From positions 124,001 to 188,000 of the forward strand of contig DASYDW010000129.1 in the NCBI GenBank assembly GCA_036499395.1: 64,000 bases of DNA. Reading direction: 5' to 3'. Of the stretch, positions 51,008 through 59,403 are shown one piece after another. This DNA is from Pirellulales bacterium (GTDB lineage Bacteria; Planctomycetota; Planctomycetia; Pirellulales; JACPPG01). The notes beneath the pieces are model-generated. The model saw nothing but the letters and a program-made list of their open reading frames with translations, did no database searches and was not told where the DNA came from. Position 1 is the stretch's first letter; every line of letters begins with the position of its first letter. The translations under genes were made by a program, and so were the position numbers.

Positions 51008-52435
51008 TTGAGTCATTCGCCCAGCCGCCCGTCAGGACGCACCGCGTCCATCTCTCGCCGACAATTCCTGCAGGCCACCGGACTGGGGGCTCTGACCGTG
51101 GGCATGCCGGGAACGGTGACAGCCGCCGTCGATGCCCAAAGCGGTTTGGGCGCCGGAGCCGCCGGGAAGTCATGCATCTTTATCCTGCTATGCGGCGGAC
51201 CGAGCCATCTTGATACCTGGGACTTGAAGCCCGCGGCGCCGGCGGAAATTCGTGGCCCCTATCAGCCCATCGCCACGACAGTTCCCGGCATGCAAATCTC
51301 GGAGCTGCATACGCGTCTGGCGGGCCTGACCAAACATTTCAGCCTGATCCGCTCGATGACGCACGTCGGCAACATCAGCAACCATTTCGACGCCATGCAT
51401 CACTGCCTGAGTGGCCAGTCCGAGGCGCCGGCCGACTCGCCCTATATGGGTTCGATTCTCGCCAAGATTCGGCCCACTCAGAACCGCATCGCTTCGTATG
51501 TCTGGCTGATTAAATGCGTCGGAGATCCGGTCTTCTGCGCTCCGAATATTGGCACGGGGGGCCATCTCGGCGCGCGATTCAGCCCGTTGTTCGTCGGCTC
51601 GGCAAATAATCATCCGGCGATGCCTGGCTTCAAGGCGCCCGCCGAGTTGCTTCCCGCGGTGCCGCCCGAGCGAATGGTGGACCGACGCCTGCTCCTGGGT
51701 AACCTGAATCCGGCGGCGCATGCGAACGATGGCGGCAAAGCTGTGCAAGATTGGCGAGAGCTGCAAGGCCGGGCTTTCGACTTGGCGAGCGGATCGAGCG
51801 GGCGAGAGCCGTTCGAGTTGGAACGAGAGCCGACGACCGTGCGCGAGCGGTACGGCATGAATCCCCTCGGTCAGAATTTGCTCTTGGCCCGCCGGCTTGT
51901 CGAAGCGGGTGTGGGGTTCGTCACGGTCAATGGATGGACAGGCCCGGCCGCCGGCGAGACCGGCGGAGGACCGCCCAGTTCCAGTTGGGATATGCACGGC
52001 GGCGAAATGGGAATGGGAAATGCATTTGGCACCGGTTCCTATGGCATGGGCTGGTGCCTGCCGCGGCTCGACGAAGCACTCTCCGCATTGCTCGTAGATC
52101 TCGAAGAGCGCTGCTTGCTGGAGCGTACCCTGGTGGTATGCGTCGGAGAATTTGGCCGCACACCGCGCATCAACGCGCAAGGTCCCAATCCCGGTCGCCA
52201 ACACTGGCCCTCTTGCTACTCTGCTATTCTTGCTGGCGGCGGGATTCGTGGCGGAACGGTCTATGGCGAATCCGACAAGCTCGGAGCATTCGTGAAGGAC
52301 AGACCGGTGCGGCCCCAGGATCTGGCCGCCACGATCTATCATTCACTAGATTTGTCGCTCGATTTGCGTGTCGGCCAGGATGGTTCGACGCGCGCCCTCA
52401 GCACGGGCCAGCCGATTTTGAACCTGTTCGGCTGA
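51008..52435 (+). CDS. DUF1501 family protein, Tat-exported
   Basis: A 475-residue DUF1501 paralogue. The start is TTG 51008. The twin-arginine signal is ISRRQFLQATGLGALTVGMP. Family blocks: FILLCGGPSHLDTWDLKPAA, VPGMQISELHTRLAGLTKHF, IRSMTHVGNISNHFDAMHHC, QNLLLARRLVEAGVGFVTVN, VVCVGEFGRTPRINAQGPNP with GRQHWPSCYSAILAGGG, and DLAATIYHSLDL. It is only distantly similar to the preceding gene and to the type at 56126, so three sub-types of DUF1501 occur in 8 kb. It likely sits in the same transcript as 49494-50915. Confidence 0.95.
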   Translation: MSHSPSRPSGRTASISRRQFLQATGLGALTVGMPGTVTAAVDAQSGLGAGAAGKSCIFILLCGGPSHLDTWDLKPAAPAEIRGPYQPIATTVPGMQISELHTRLAGLTKHFSLIRSMTHVGNISNHFDAMHHCLSGQSEAPADSPYMGSILAKIRPTQNRIASYVWLIKCVGDPVFCAPNIGTGGHLGARFSPLFVGSANNHPAMPGFKAPAELLPAVPPERMVDRRLLLGNLNPAAHANDGGKAVQDWRELQGRAFDLASGSSGREPFELEREPTTVRERYGMNPLGQNLLLARRLVEAGVGFVTVNGWTGPAAGETGGGPPSSSWDMHGGEMGMGNAFGTGSYGMGWCLPRLDEALSALLVDLEERCLLERTLVVCVGEFGRTPRINAQGPNPGRQHWPSCYSAILAGGGIRGGTVYGESDKLGAFVKDRPVRPQDLAATIYHSLDLSLDLRVGQDGSTRALSTGQPILNLFG

Positions 52436-52513
52436 CGGTCCGCGAGGACGCCAGGAGTGTCCACGTGATTGTTGCCGCGGAATATGCGACCGCTCCCTCG
52501 CGCTAAGTGATTC

Positions 52514-53407
52514 ATGACGATCCTCAATCGAATTAAGGTCTGCGGCACTGAACCGTTGCTGGCCTGTCTCATCGACAAAATGGAGTTGAAGCGCAAGGAC
52601 ATCAAGAATTTGCTCAAGGCGGGGGCCGTGACCGTCAATGGGCTGCCAGTGACGCAGTTCGACCACCTTTTATCGGCCGCTGACGAGGTGGTTGTCAGCG
52701 ATCTACGCACCGCCGTTGCTGCCGGGGATCTCAGGCGCGCTCGCATTCAAGTCGTCTACGAAGATGATTGGCTGATCGTGCTCGAAAAGCCCGCCGGAAT
52801 GTTGACCGTCGCGACAGCCAGCGAAAAGACCGATACGCTCTTCCGCCGGCTCACTCATTACCTGCGAGGCCATTCCTCGACAGCGCCAGGACGGGCATTC
52901 GTCGTGCATCGACTTGATCAAGAGACCTCGGGATTAGTACTATTCGCCAAAAATGAATCGATTCGAGAGCGCTTGCAAGATGACTGGGGGGCCATCGAGA
53001 AACGGTATCAGGCAGTAATCATCGGCGTGCCCGACCCGACGCAGGGATTAATCGCCACCTATTTGACGGAGACCACAGCTCTGCAAGTATTCAGCAACGA
53101 CCATCAGACGCAGGGCTCGCGCCTGGCGAAGACTCATTACCGGCTGCTGCGAACGTGGGGCGATGTTTCGCTGCTGGAGTTGCGCTTGGAAACCGGACGC
53201 AAGCATCAGATCCGCGTTCATCTGGCCGAGATTGGCTGTCCGGTCGTCGGAGATACGCGCTACAATGCAAAGGACCGAAGCGGCGAACGGCTTGCTTTGC
53301 ACGCGACGAGCCTCGAGATGGTGCATCCCCAGAGCGGCAATCCGCTGCGATTTGAATCAGCGCTGCCGGCCGCTATACGAAAGCTCGTTCCGCGGTCAAC
53401 CGGTTGA
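52514..53407 (+). CDS. RluA family pseudouridine synthase
   Basis: A 297-residue RNA pseudouridine synthase. An N-terminal S4-like domain (RKDIKNLLKAGAVTVNGLPV, residues ~28-47) is followed by the catalytic domain with VVHRLDQETSGLVLFAKNES (~130-149; Asp in H-R-L-D-x-x-T-S-G is the nucleophile), AKTHYRLLRTWGDVSLLELR, and TGRKHQIRVHLAEIGCPVVG DTRY. It converts uridine to pseudouridine in rRNA or tRNA; the RluA/C/D target cannot be told by eye. It lies between DUF1501 and PSCyt genes on the same strand, with 78 bp upstream, an odd setting for an RNA-modifying enzyme. Confidence 0.95.
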   Translation: MTILNRIKVCGTEPLLACLIDKMELKRKDIKNLLKAGAVTVNGLPVTQFDHLLSAADEVVVSDLRTAVAAGDLRRARIQVVYEDDWLIVLEKPAGMLTVATASEKTDTLFRRLTHYLRGHSSTAPGRAFVVHRLDQETSGLVLFAKNESIRERLQDDWGAIEKRYQAVIIGVPDPTQGLIATYLTETTALQVFSNDHQTQGSRLAKTHYRLLRTWGDVSLLELRLETGRKHQIRVHLAEIGCPVVGDTRYNAKDRSGERLALHATSLEMVHPQSGNPLRFESALPAAIRKLVPRSTG

Positions 53408-53547
53408 GTGTCCGCCGACACTCACCTTCCTGTGCTGCGTTTTCTCCGGGTTTGGACGGACAAATGCTTGTTCCACCATCCCAAGGCAAGTTATCCTGAC
53501 AGGGTCTCGCCCTTGCCGTTTCTTCCCGCCTTGCGGAGCCTCGCCCC

Positions 53548-56124
53548 GTGTACTTCCTGCGACGAGCGATGCCGGTCATAGTCCACGGCCTAGGGCTGCT
53601 CGTCGCACTAAATGGAATCGGCGGCGCTTTCGGTGCGGACGACGGTCGGGCTCCGGACTATTTACGCAATGTGCGGCCGATCCTGGCCAGTCATTGCTTT
53701 CAATGTCACGGCGCTGATGACGCCGCCCGTCAAGCAGGGCTGCGCCTCGACGAGGCCGCTGCGGCCGTGGCTCCTCTGGCAAGTGGTCACCGCGCGATCG
53801 TCCCCGGCCAGCCCGACGAGAGCGAGTTGATCGCTCGCATCACGGCGAGCGATGCCGACACGGCGATGCCCCCCGCCGAGACCGGCAAAAAGCTGTCAGC
53901 CGCTGAAATTAAAACGCTGCGCGATTGGATCGGCGCCGGCGCGAACTACGCGAAGCATTGGGCCTACGTGAAACCGGCGCGGCCAACACTCCCCGCGCTG
54001 CGCGACGCGACCTGGCCGCGCGGCGCGATCGATCAATTCGTACTCACGCGTTTAGAAGCAGAGGGGCTCACTCCTTCACCGCCGGCCGATCGCGAAATCC
54101 TCATCCGGCGCCTTTCGCTCGACCTGCTCGGGCTGCCGCCGACTCCCGCAGAAGTTCAAGCCTTCGCCAGCGACGCTCGCCCCGAGGCCTATACCGAGTT
54201 GGTCGACCGTCTGCTGACGAAACCGGATTACGGCGAGCGTTGGGCCGCGGTGTGGCTCGACCTGGCCCGCTATGCCGACTCGCAAGGTTACGCCCCGGAC
54301 GGACCGCGCACGATCTGGCGCTGGCGCGATTGGGTGATCCAGGCGCTGAACAACAACATGCCGTACGACCGGTTCACGATCGAACAACTGGCCGGCGACC
54401 TGTTGCCCGATGCGACCACGATGCAGATCGCAGCAACCGGTTTCCAGCGCAACACGCAACTGAATACCGAGGGGGGCGTCAATCTCGAAGAGTTTCGCCA
54501 CGCCGCCGTTGTCGATCGCGTGAATACGACCTTCGCCGTGTGGATGGGGACCACGATGGTGTGCGCCCAATGCCATCATCACAAGTACGACCCGTTCAGC
54601 CAGCGCGACTACTATCAGATCTTTTCGATCTTCAACAACACGGACGACTTCAACACCGATAATCCTGTACTCGACACGCCGCGCGTCGGACGCGATCTTG
54701 ATTTCGCGCAAGTAAAGACGGAACTCGTCGTCGCCCAGCGGCAATGGGACGACGCCACGAAGCTGCGCGACGCGACCCAGCCCGACTGGGAGCAGACGTT
54801 CGCGGCAAAACCTTCGTCCGAATCAGCAGCCAAAGAGGGAGGATCAGGCGAAGCGGGATCGACCCCCGCTGCTGTGCCAGGCGCGCTTCCCAAAGAGATC
54901 GTCGAAATCCTGGCCGTAGCGCAGGACAATCGCGACAAGAAGCAACAGGAGAAGCTGCAGTCTTACCATCGCCGCTTGTCGAGCGACTGGAAAGCCGTCA
55001 ACGACCGGCTCGAATCCCTGAAGGACAACTTGGAGAAGATCAGCTCGACCGTGCCGATCATGCGCGATGGCACACCGCGCCCCAGCTTCGTTTATCTGCG
55101 CGGCGAATACCAAAGCCCTGGCGAAGCCGTGACCCCGGGCGTCCCCGCGGCGCTGCATCCCGCACCCAGCGACGCAAAGCTCGATCGGCTGGGGCTTGCA
55201 CGCTGGCTGGTCGATGCCGAGAATCCGCTCACGGCGCGTGTGGCCGTGAATCGCCTGTGGCAAGAACTGTTCGGCACCGGCATCGTCGAAACGGCCGAAG
55301 AATTTGGTACGCAGGGAGAGCCTCCTTCGCATCCCGAGCTGTTGGATTGGCTGGCCGTCGAGTATCGCGAAAGCGGCTGGAACACCAAGCACCTGCTGAG
55401 GCTGATCGTCACGTCGGCCACGTATCAGCAGTCGGCCGCGGTGAACGCGTCGCTCGTCGAACGCGACCCGCACAATCGTCTGCTCGCTCGCGGCCCGCAT
55501 CTGCGCCTCTCGGCCGAGATGTTGCGCGATCAGGCGCTCTTCGTCTCGGGCTTGTTGAGCACGACGATGTACGGTCCGCCGGTGCAGCCGCCGCAGCCTT
55601 CGCTGGGACTGGCCGCGGCCTTCGGCGGCTCGACCGATTGGAAAACCAGCGACGGCGAGGACAGTCATCGGCGCGCCATCTACACCCGGTGGCGTCGCAA
55701 CTTGCCCTATCCGTCGATCGTGGCATTCGACGCTCCGGAACGAAACGTGTGCGCAGTGCGCCGCATGCGCACGAACACGCCGCTGCAAGCCCTGGTGACG
55801 CTCAATGATCCGGTATTCGTCGAGTGCGCCCAGGCATTGGCGCGGCGCGCGATCAGGGCGAACGCAACTAGCGAAACCGATCGTGCCGCGTGGCTATTCC
55901 GACAAACCGTCGGTCGATCGCCATCGCCCGCCGAAGCGCAGCGCCTGGCGGACCTGCAAGTGCAGGCCCGCACAACGCTCGAGCGCGATCCGGCCAAAGC
56001 CGACGCGCTGGCGACGAAGCCACTCGGTCCGTTGCCCGAGGGAATCAGCGCGGCCGATGCGGCAGCCTGGACCGTGGTGGCCAACGTAGTACTAAATCTG
56101 GACGAGACACTGACAAAGCCCTGA
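53548..56124 (+). CDS. PSCyt1/DUF1549/DUF1553 planctomycete cytochrome-domain protein
   Basis: An 858-residue exported protein. A signal peptide-like start leads to a planctomycete cytochrome c domain: LRNVRPILASHCFQCHGADD (residues ~35-54, C-x-x-C-H) and RAIVPGQPDESELIARIT, with AMPPAETGKKLSAAEI. DUF1549 follows (IDQFVLTRLEAEGLTPSPPA, DLLGLPPTPAEVQAF, YGERWAAVWLDLARYADSQG) with WMGTTMVCAQCHHHKYDPFS, a second C-x-x-C-H. A coiled, lysine-rich segment (~420-510) precedes DUF1553 (LARWLVDAENPLTARVAVNR, RRMRTNTPLQALVTLNDPVF). The stop is 1 bp from the next start, forming the standard pair with DUF1501. It is presumed to work in the periplasm; activity unproven. The start is GTG 53548. Confidence 0.95.
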   Translation: MYFLRRAMPVIVHGLGLLVALNGIGGAFGADDGRAPDYLRNVRPILASHCFQCHGADDAARQAGLRLDEAAAAVAPLASGHRAIVPGQPDESELIARITASDADTAMPPAETGKKLSAAEIKTLRDWIGAGANYAKHWAYVKPARPTLPALRDATWPRGAIDQFVLTRLEAEGLTPSPPADREILIRRLSLDLLGLPPTPAEVQAFASDARPEAYTELVDRLLTKPDYGERWAAVWLDLARYADSQGYAPDGPRTIWRWRDWVIQALNNNMPYDRFTIEQLAGDLLPDATTMQIAATGFQRNTQLNTEGGVNLEEFRHAAVVDRVNTTFAVWMGTTMVCAQCHHHKYDPFSQRDYYQIFSIFNNTDDFNTDNPVLDTPRVGRDLDFAQVKTELVVAQRQWDDATKLRDATQPDWEQTFAAKPSSESAAKEGGSGEAGSTPAAVPGALPKEIVEILAVAQDNRDKKQQEKLQSYHRRLSSDWKAVNDRLESLKDNLEKISSTVPIMRDGTPRPSFVYLRGEYQSPGEAVTPGVPAALHPAPSDAKLDRLGLARWLVDAENPLTARVAVNRLWQELFGTGIVETAEEFGTQGEPPSHPELLDWLAVEYRESGWNTKHLLRLIVTSATYQQSAAVNASLVERDPHNRLLARGPHLRLSAEMLRDQALFVSGLLSTTMYGPPVQPPQPSLGLAAAFGGSTDWKTSDGEDSHRRAIYTRWRRNLPYPSIVAFDAPERNVCAVRRMRTNTPLQALVTLNDPVFVECAQALARRAIRANATSETDRAAWLFRQTVGRSPSPAEAQRLADLQVQARTTLERDPAKADALATKPLGPLPEGISAADAAAWTVVANVVLNLDETLTKP

Positions 56125-56125
56125 C

Positions 56126-57616
56126 ATGACACAACATCCGCAAATGTTTGACAGATTGTTGGGCCAAACGCGCCGCCATTTTCTGCGCGACTCGGCGATG
56201 GCGCTGGGAGGAGTCGCACTCGCGCTGTTGGAACAAGAACACAGTGCGGCAGAAACGCGCTCCGCGCCGACGCAATCAGGCCCTGCGTCCGACGTCGATC
56301 CTTTTCTTCCTAAGCCCGGACATTTCGCGGCGCGGGCCAAGAACGTGATTTATCTTTCGATGTCGGGCGGGCCGCCGCATCTCGACCTGTTCGATTACAA
56401 ACCTGAGCTTGTCAAGCGCGACGGCCAGGATTGCCCCGAATCACTCACCCAGGGAAAGCAATTCGCTTTCACGACGGGAACACCGAAGCTGCTCGGCACT
56501 CGCCAGCCATTCGCCCAGCACGGGCAGTGCGGGGCCTGGATGTCGCAGGCGTTGCCGAATCTTGCCGGGCTGGCCGACGACTTGACGATCATCAAGTCGA
56601 TGTGGACCGAGCAATTCAACCACGGTCCCGCTGAGTTGTTGCTGTACACTGGTTTCCCGCGCGCTCAGGGGCGCGCTTCGATCGGCTCGTGGGTTACGTA
56701 CGGACTCGGCTCGGAAAGCCGCGACCTGCCGGGATATCTCGTTTTCGTTTCAGGCCGCTCGTTGCCTAGCGCCGGCAAGGTCGCCTGGGGCAGCGGGTTC
56801 CTGCCGTCGGTCTATCAAGGCGTGCAATGTCGCAGCGGTGGCGATCCTGTCTTATATCTCTCGGATCCCGAAGGGATGGACCGGTCGCTGCGCCGGCTCA
56901 GCCTCGACGCGCTACATGAGCTTAACACGATCGAAGCGCAGAAACTGGGCCAGCCCGAGACGGCCACCCGCATCGCGCAATACGAAATGGCGTATCGCAT
57001 GCAAACGGTCGTGCCCGAAACGATGGACATCGCGCAAGAGCCAGCCCATGTGATTGCCGACTACGGGGCCGAGCCCGGCGGCGCAAGTTTCGCCAACAAC
57101 TGCCTCTTGGCGCGCCGGCTGGTCGAGCGCGGCGTCCGCTTCGTGCAACTGTTCGACTGGGGTTGGGATTTCCACGGCACAAATCCCAACGAAGAAATCG
57201 AGGCCGGGCTCGTCAATCGCTGCAAATCGATGGACAAGCCCGTCGCTGCGCTGATCCGTGATCTGAAACAGCGCGGCATGCTCGACGAGACGCTGGTCGT
57301 GTGGTCGGGCGAGTTCGGGCGGACCCCGTTTCGCGAGGGGCGAACCAAAGATGGCAAGCTACTGGGCCGGGACCATCACCCGTTTTCGAACACGATCTTC
57401 ATGGCCGGCGGCGGCTTGAAACGGGGCATTACCTACGGCGCGACCGACGAACTCGGCTGGGCGCCGGTCGAAAAGCCGGTCCATCCCCACGATCTGCAGG
57501 CCACGATGCTGCACCTGCTGGGGCTCGACCACACGCGGCTCACGTATCGCTTCCAGGGGCGCGACTTCCGTCTGACCGACGTCCGCGGCGAAGTCGTACA
57601 CGACATCATCGCCTGA
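56126..57616 (+). CDS. DUF1501 family protein, Tat-exported, partner of the PSCyt gene
   Basis: A 496-residue DUF1501 protein. The twin-arginine signal is TRRHFLRDSAMALGGVALAL (residues ~15-34). Family blocks: VIYLSMSGGPPHLDLFDYKP, FNHGPAELLLYTGFPRAQGR, WGSGFLPSVYQGVQCRSGGD, FANNCLLARRLVERGVRFVQ, WSGEFGRTPFREGRTKDG, GRDHHPFSNTIFMAGGG, and TYRFQGRDFRLTDVRGEV. It closely matches the truncated gene at the left edge of the window. Together with the upstream PSCyt gene it forms a two-gene operon, a very common planctomycete module of unproven function. Confidence 0.96.
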   Translation: MTQHPQMFDRLLGQTRRHFLRDSAMALGGVALALLEQEHSAAETRSAPTQSGPASDVDPFLPKPGHFAARAKNVIYLSMSGGPPHLDLFDYKPELVKRDGQDCPESLTQGKQFAFTTGTPKLLGTRQPFAQHGQCGAWMSQALPNLAGLADDLTIIKSMWTEQFNHGPAELLLYTGFPRAQGRASIGSWVTYGLGSESRDLPGYLVFVSGRSLPSAGKVAWGSGFLPSVYQGVQCRSGGDPVLYLSDPEGMDRSLRRLSLDALHELNTIEAQKLGQPETATRIAQYEMAYRMQTVVPETMDIAQEPAHVIADYGAEPGGASFANNCLLARRLVERGVRFVQLFDWGWDFHGTNPNEEIEAGLVNRCKSMDKPVAALIRDLKQRGMLDETLVVWSGEFGRTPFREGRTKDGKLLGRDHHPFSNTIFMAGGGLKRGITYGATDELGWAPVEKPVHPHDLQATMLHLLGLDHTRLTYRFQGRDFRLTDVRGEVVHDIIA

Positions 57617-57632
57617 AGGCGCCGGACGGTCC

Positions 57633-58154
57633 TTACTTATCGCGCGAGGCCTCGAACAGGAACCACGTGCGGCGTTCGGTCTCGTCGATCCAATTCTCGA
57701 TCAAGCTGGTCGTCGCCACATCGTTATGCCGATCGCAGACCTCGTGCGCCTCGCGCAGCGACTTCGTCAACCGCTTGTTGTCGTCGCACAACTCGGTCAG
57801 CATGCTTCGCGGCGATACGAACTCTTCATCATTGTCTTGCAGACGCTGATGACGCGCGATATCCGCGATCGATCGCAACGACGTGCCGCCGATCTTGCGG
57901 GCTCGCTCGGCAATATCGTCCGTCATGGCGAAGATCTGGTCCGACTGTTCGTCGAGCAGCAGGTGATAATCGCGAAAATGCGGCCCGCTCATGTGCCAGT
58001 GGAAATTCTTCGTTTTCACGTACAGGGCAAAAACGTCCGCCAGAACCATCTTCAATTCTGCGGCAATCTCTTCGACACCCTGACGTTCAAGATCCGTCGG
58101 CGTGGCAAGGGCCGCGGGTGTCTGATCCTTGACCGGTGGTTGATGAGTTCCCAT
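57633..58154 (-). CDS. dps: Dps family DNA-binding/ferritin-like protein
   Basis: A 173-residue Dps-type ferritin-like protein. The ferroxidase-site block is YVKTKNFHWHMSGPHFRDYH and LLLDEQSDQIFAMTDDIAER (residues ~45-84) with the His, Asp and Glu that bind iron between subunits; RKIGGTSLRSIADIARHQRL is also typical. The C-terminus (TSLIENWIDETERRTWFLFE) is conserved too. The N-terminal ~25 residues vary. It would store iron and protect DNA in stationary phase or under peroxide. It is convergent with the PSCyt/DUF1501 operon. Confidence 0.95.
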   Translation of the reverse strand: MGTHQPPVKDQTPAALATPTDLERQGVEEIAAELKMVLADVFALYVKTKNFHWHMSGPHFRDYHLLLDEQSDQIFAMTDDIAERARKIGGTSLRSIADIARHQRLQDNDEEFVSPRSMLTELCDDNKRLTKSLREAHEVCDRHNDVATTSLIENWIDETERRTWFLFEASRDK

Positions 58155-58272
58155 CTGTGTAACCCCTTTCGACTGTGGTCATATCCTGCAGAACAATCGA
58201 CGTAATGGGCAATGCTCGCGCGACAATCCATCATACAATATTTGGTGGCGACCGAGATTCCGCGACGACTCG

Positions 58273-58404
58273 TCAGTTGCCGCCGGCCAGCCGCGCGACC
58301 GCCAGAATCAACAGCGCTGCTGCCAAGGCACCAGCATGCGACAAAACGCGATCGAGCAAGGCAAAAGCGGCAAAACTGACAACAAACAACACGGCGGACA
58401 TCAT
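58273..58404 (-). CDS. Small single-pass or hairpin membrane peptide
   Basis: A 43-residue frame from ATG 58404 (MMSAVLFVVSFAAFALLDRV...) ending ALLILAVARLAGGN. GGGGAG lies about 6 bp upstream, an excellent ribosome binding site. Two short hydrophobic segments (VLFVVSFAAFALL and GALAAALLILAVA) with D-R between may form a hairpin. It may follow a known pattern of tiny membrane peptides, but no family is recognised. It lies ~120 bp upstream of dps on the same strand. Confidence 0.6.
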   Translation of the reverse strand: MMSAVLFVVSFAAFALLDRVLSHAGALAAALLILAVARLAGGN

Positions 58405-58750
58405 GAACTCTCCCCTTAACGACTCAGGCTTCTGTCCTACTGAGCGTAAGGGGTGGACAGCTTTTGGGCGACGGCAGCTTCTCGCCCGTCCGCGGGATTC
58501 GTCGATCGCTGCCAAGCCCAACCCATGTACGGGTTTACACGGCCGCGACGTTGCTCTGCGACCGGTGCCGCAGACTCCGGGGCTCTGCTCCCCTGCCGTC
58601 GAAGATATAAGATTTATAGATCGATGTTTGGCCCATGGCCGACCTGCGGTGCGTACCGCATAGAATCGCCCAACCGCATCGTGGCACAAGTTGCTACTCT
58701 GCTGAGCGAGATTGCGGGACAGACCCCTCTTTGCTGCGAATTCGCGTGAC
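58405..58750. other. Non-coding divergent region
   Basis: About 345 bases between the small membrane peptide (minus) and the ECF sigma gene (plus). A TATAAG/TTATAG AT-rich patch at ~58610-58625 is the only promoter-like segment. No repeat or RNA gene was seen. Confidence 0.4.
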
Positions 58751-59368
58751 ATGGGTCAAGGTGATACGACAATTGCCCTGCAGCGCTACCTGGGCGAGTT
58801 AGCCCAGTTAGACGGTGGCGCGCCGGCCGAGCCGATTATTCGTGAATTGATCGATGGTGCGGTCCGCCGCCTGCACCTGCTCTGTCAGAGCCTGCTAGTG
58901 CGCAGTTATCCGCGCCTGACGCGCCCCCCGCTCAACTTGCAGACCGAGGAAATGCTCAGCGCCGTCGTCGATCGGCTGCTAAAAGCGATGCAAGAGGTTC
59001 GCCCCACGACCGTTCGCCAGTTCTTTGCCCTGGCCAACCAGCATATGCGTTGGGAACTGAATGACCTGGCCCGCCGCTTAGATAGTCAGGGGGCCGCGAT
59101 TGGATCAGGGCAAGAGTTGGTCCCAGCCCCCGAAAGTAGTGGATCGCAGCTAACGCAGAATGCTGCCCGAATGTTGGCCGCGATCGATGCATTGCCCGAA
59201 GAGGAACGCGAAGTGTTCGATCTGGTGCGCATCCAAGGCATGCCCCATACCGAGGCGGCCGGCGTACTGAATATCTCGACGAAAACCGTACAGCGGCGAT
59301 TGAACCGAGGGCTGATGATGCTTGCCAACAAGCTGCGCGATCTCGAACCGGACGCCGCGGCCGATTAA
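58751..59368 (+). CDS. ECF-type sigma factor paired with a Ser/Thr kinase
   Basis: A 205-residue sigma-70-like factor of the planctomycete kinase-associated type. Region 2 is less canonical (EPIIRELIDGAVRRLHLLCQ, RQFFALANQHMRWELNDLAR); region 4 is strong: LPEEEREVFDLVRIQGMPHT and AAGVLNISTKTVQRRLNRGL (residues ~140-185). ATG 58751 (MGQGDTTIALQ) is used since the upstream extension is not conserved. The kinase gene starts 35 bp after it on the same strand. In this group no anti-sigma gene is present; activity is thought to be set by phosphorylation by the linked kinase. Confidence 0.88.
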   Translation: MGQGDTTIALQRYLGELAQLDGGAPAEPIIRELIDGAVRRLHLLCQSLLVRSYPRLTRPPLNLQTEEMLSAVVDRLLKAMQEVRPTTVRQFFALANQHMRWELNDLARRLDSQGAAIGSGQELVPAPESSGSQLTQNAARMLAAIDALPEEEREVFDLVRIQGMPHTEAAGVLNISTKTVQRRLNRGLMMLANKLRDLEPDAAAD

Positions 59369-59403
59369 CGGGCTCCCACAGTATACCGCGGACTGAATGA
59401 TCT

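Noticed and set aside
54844..55788. 314-codon minus-strand frame inside the PSCyt gene
   Set aside because: The plus-strand protein is conserved throughout (DUF1549/DUF1553); the antisense product has shadow composition.
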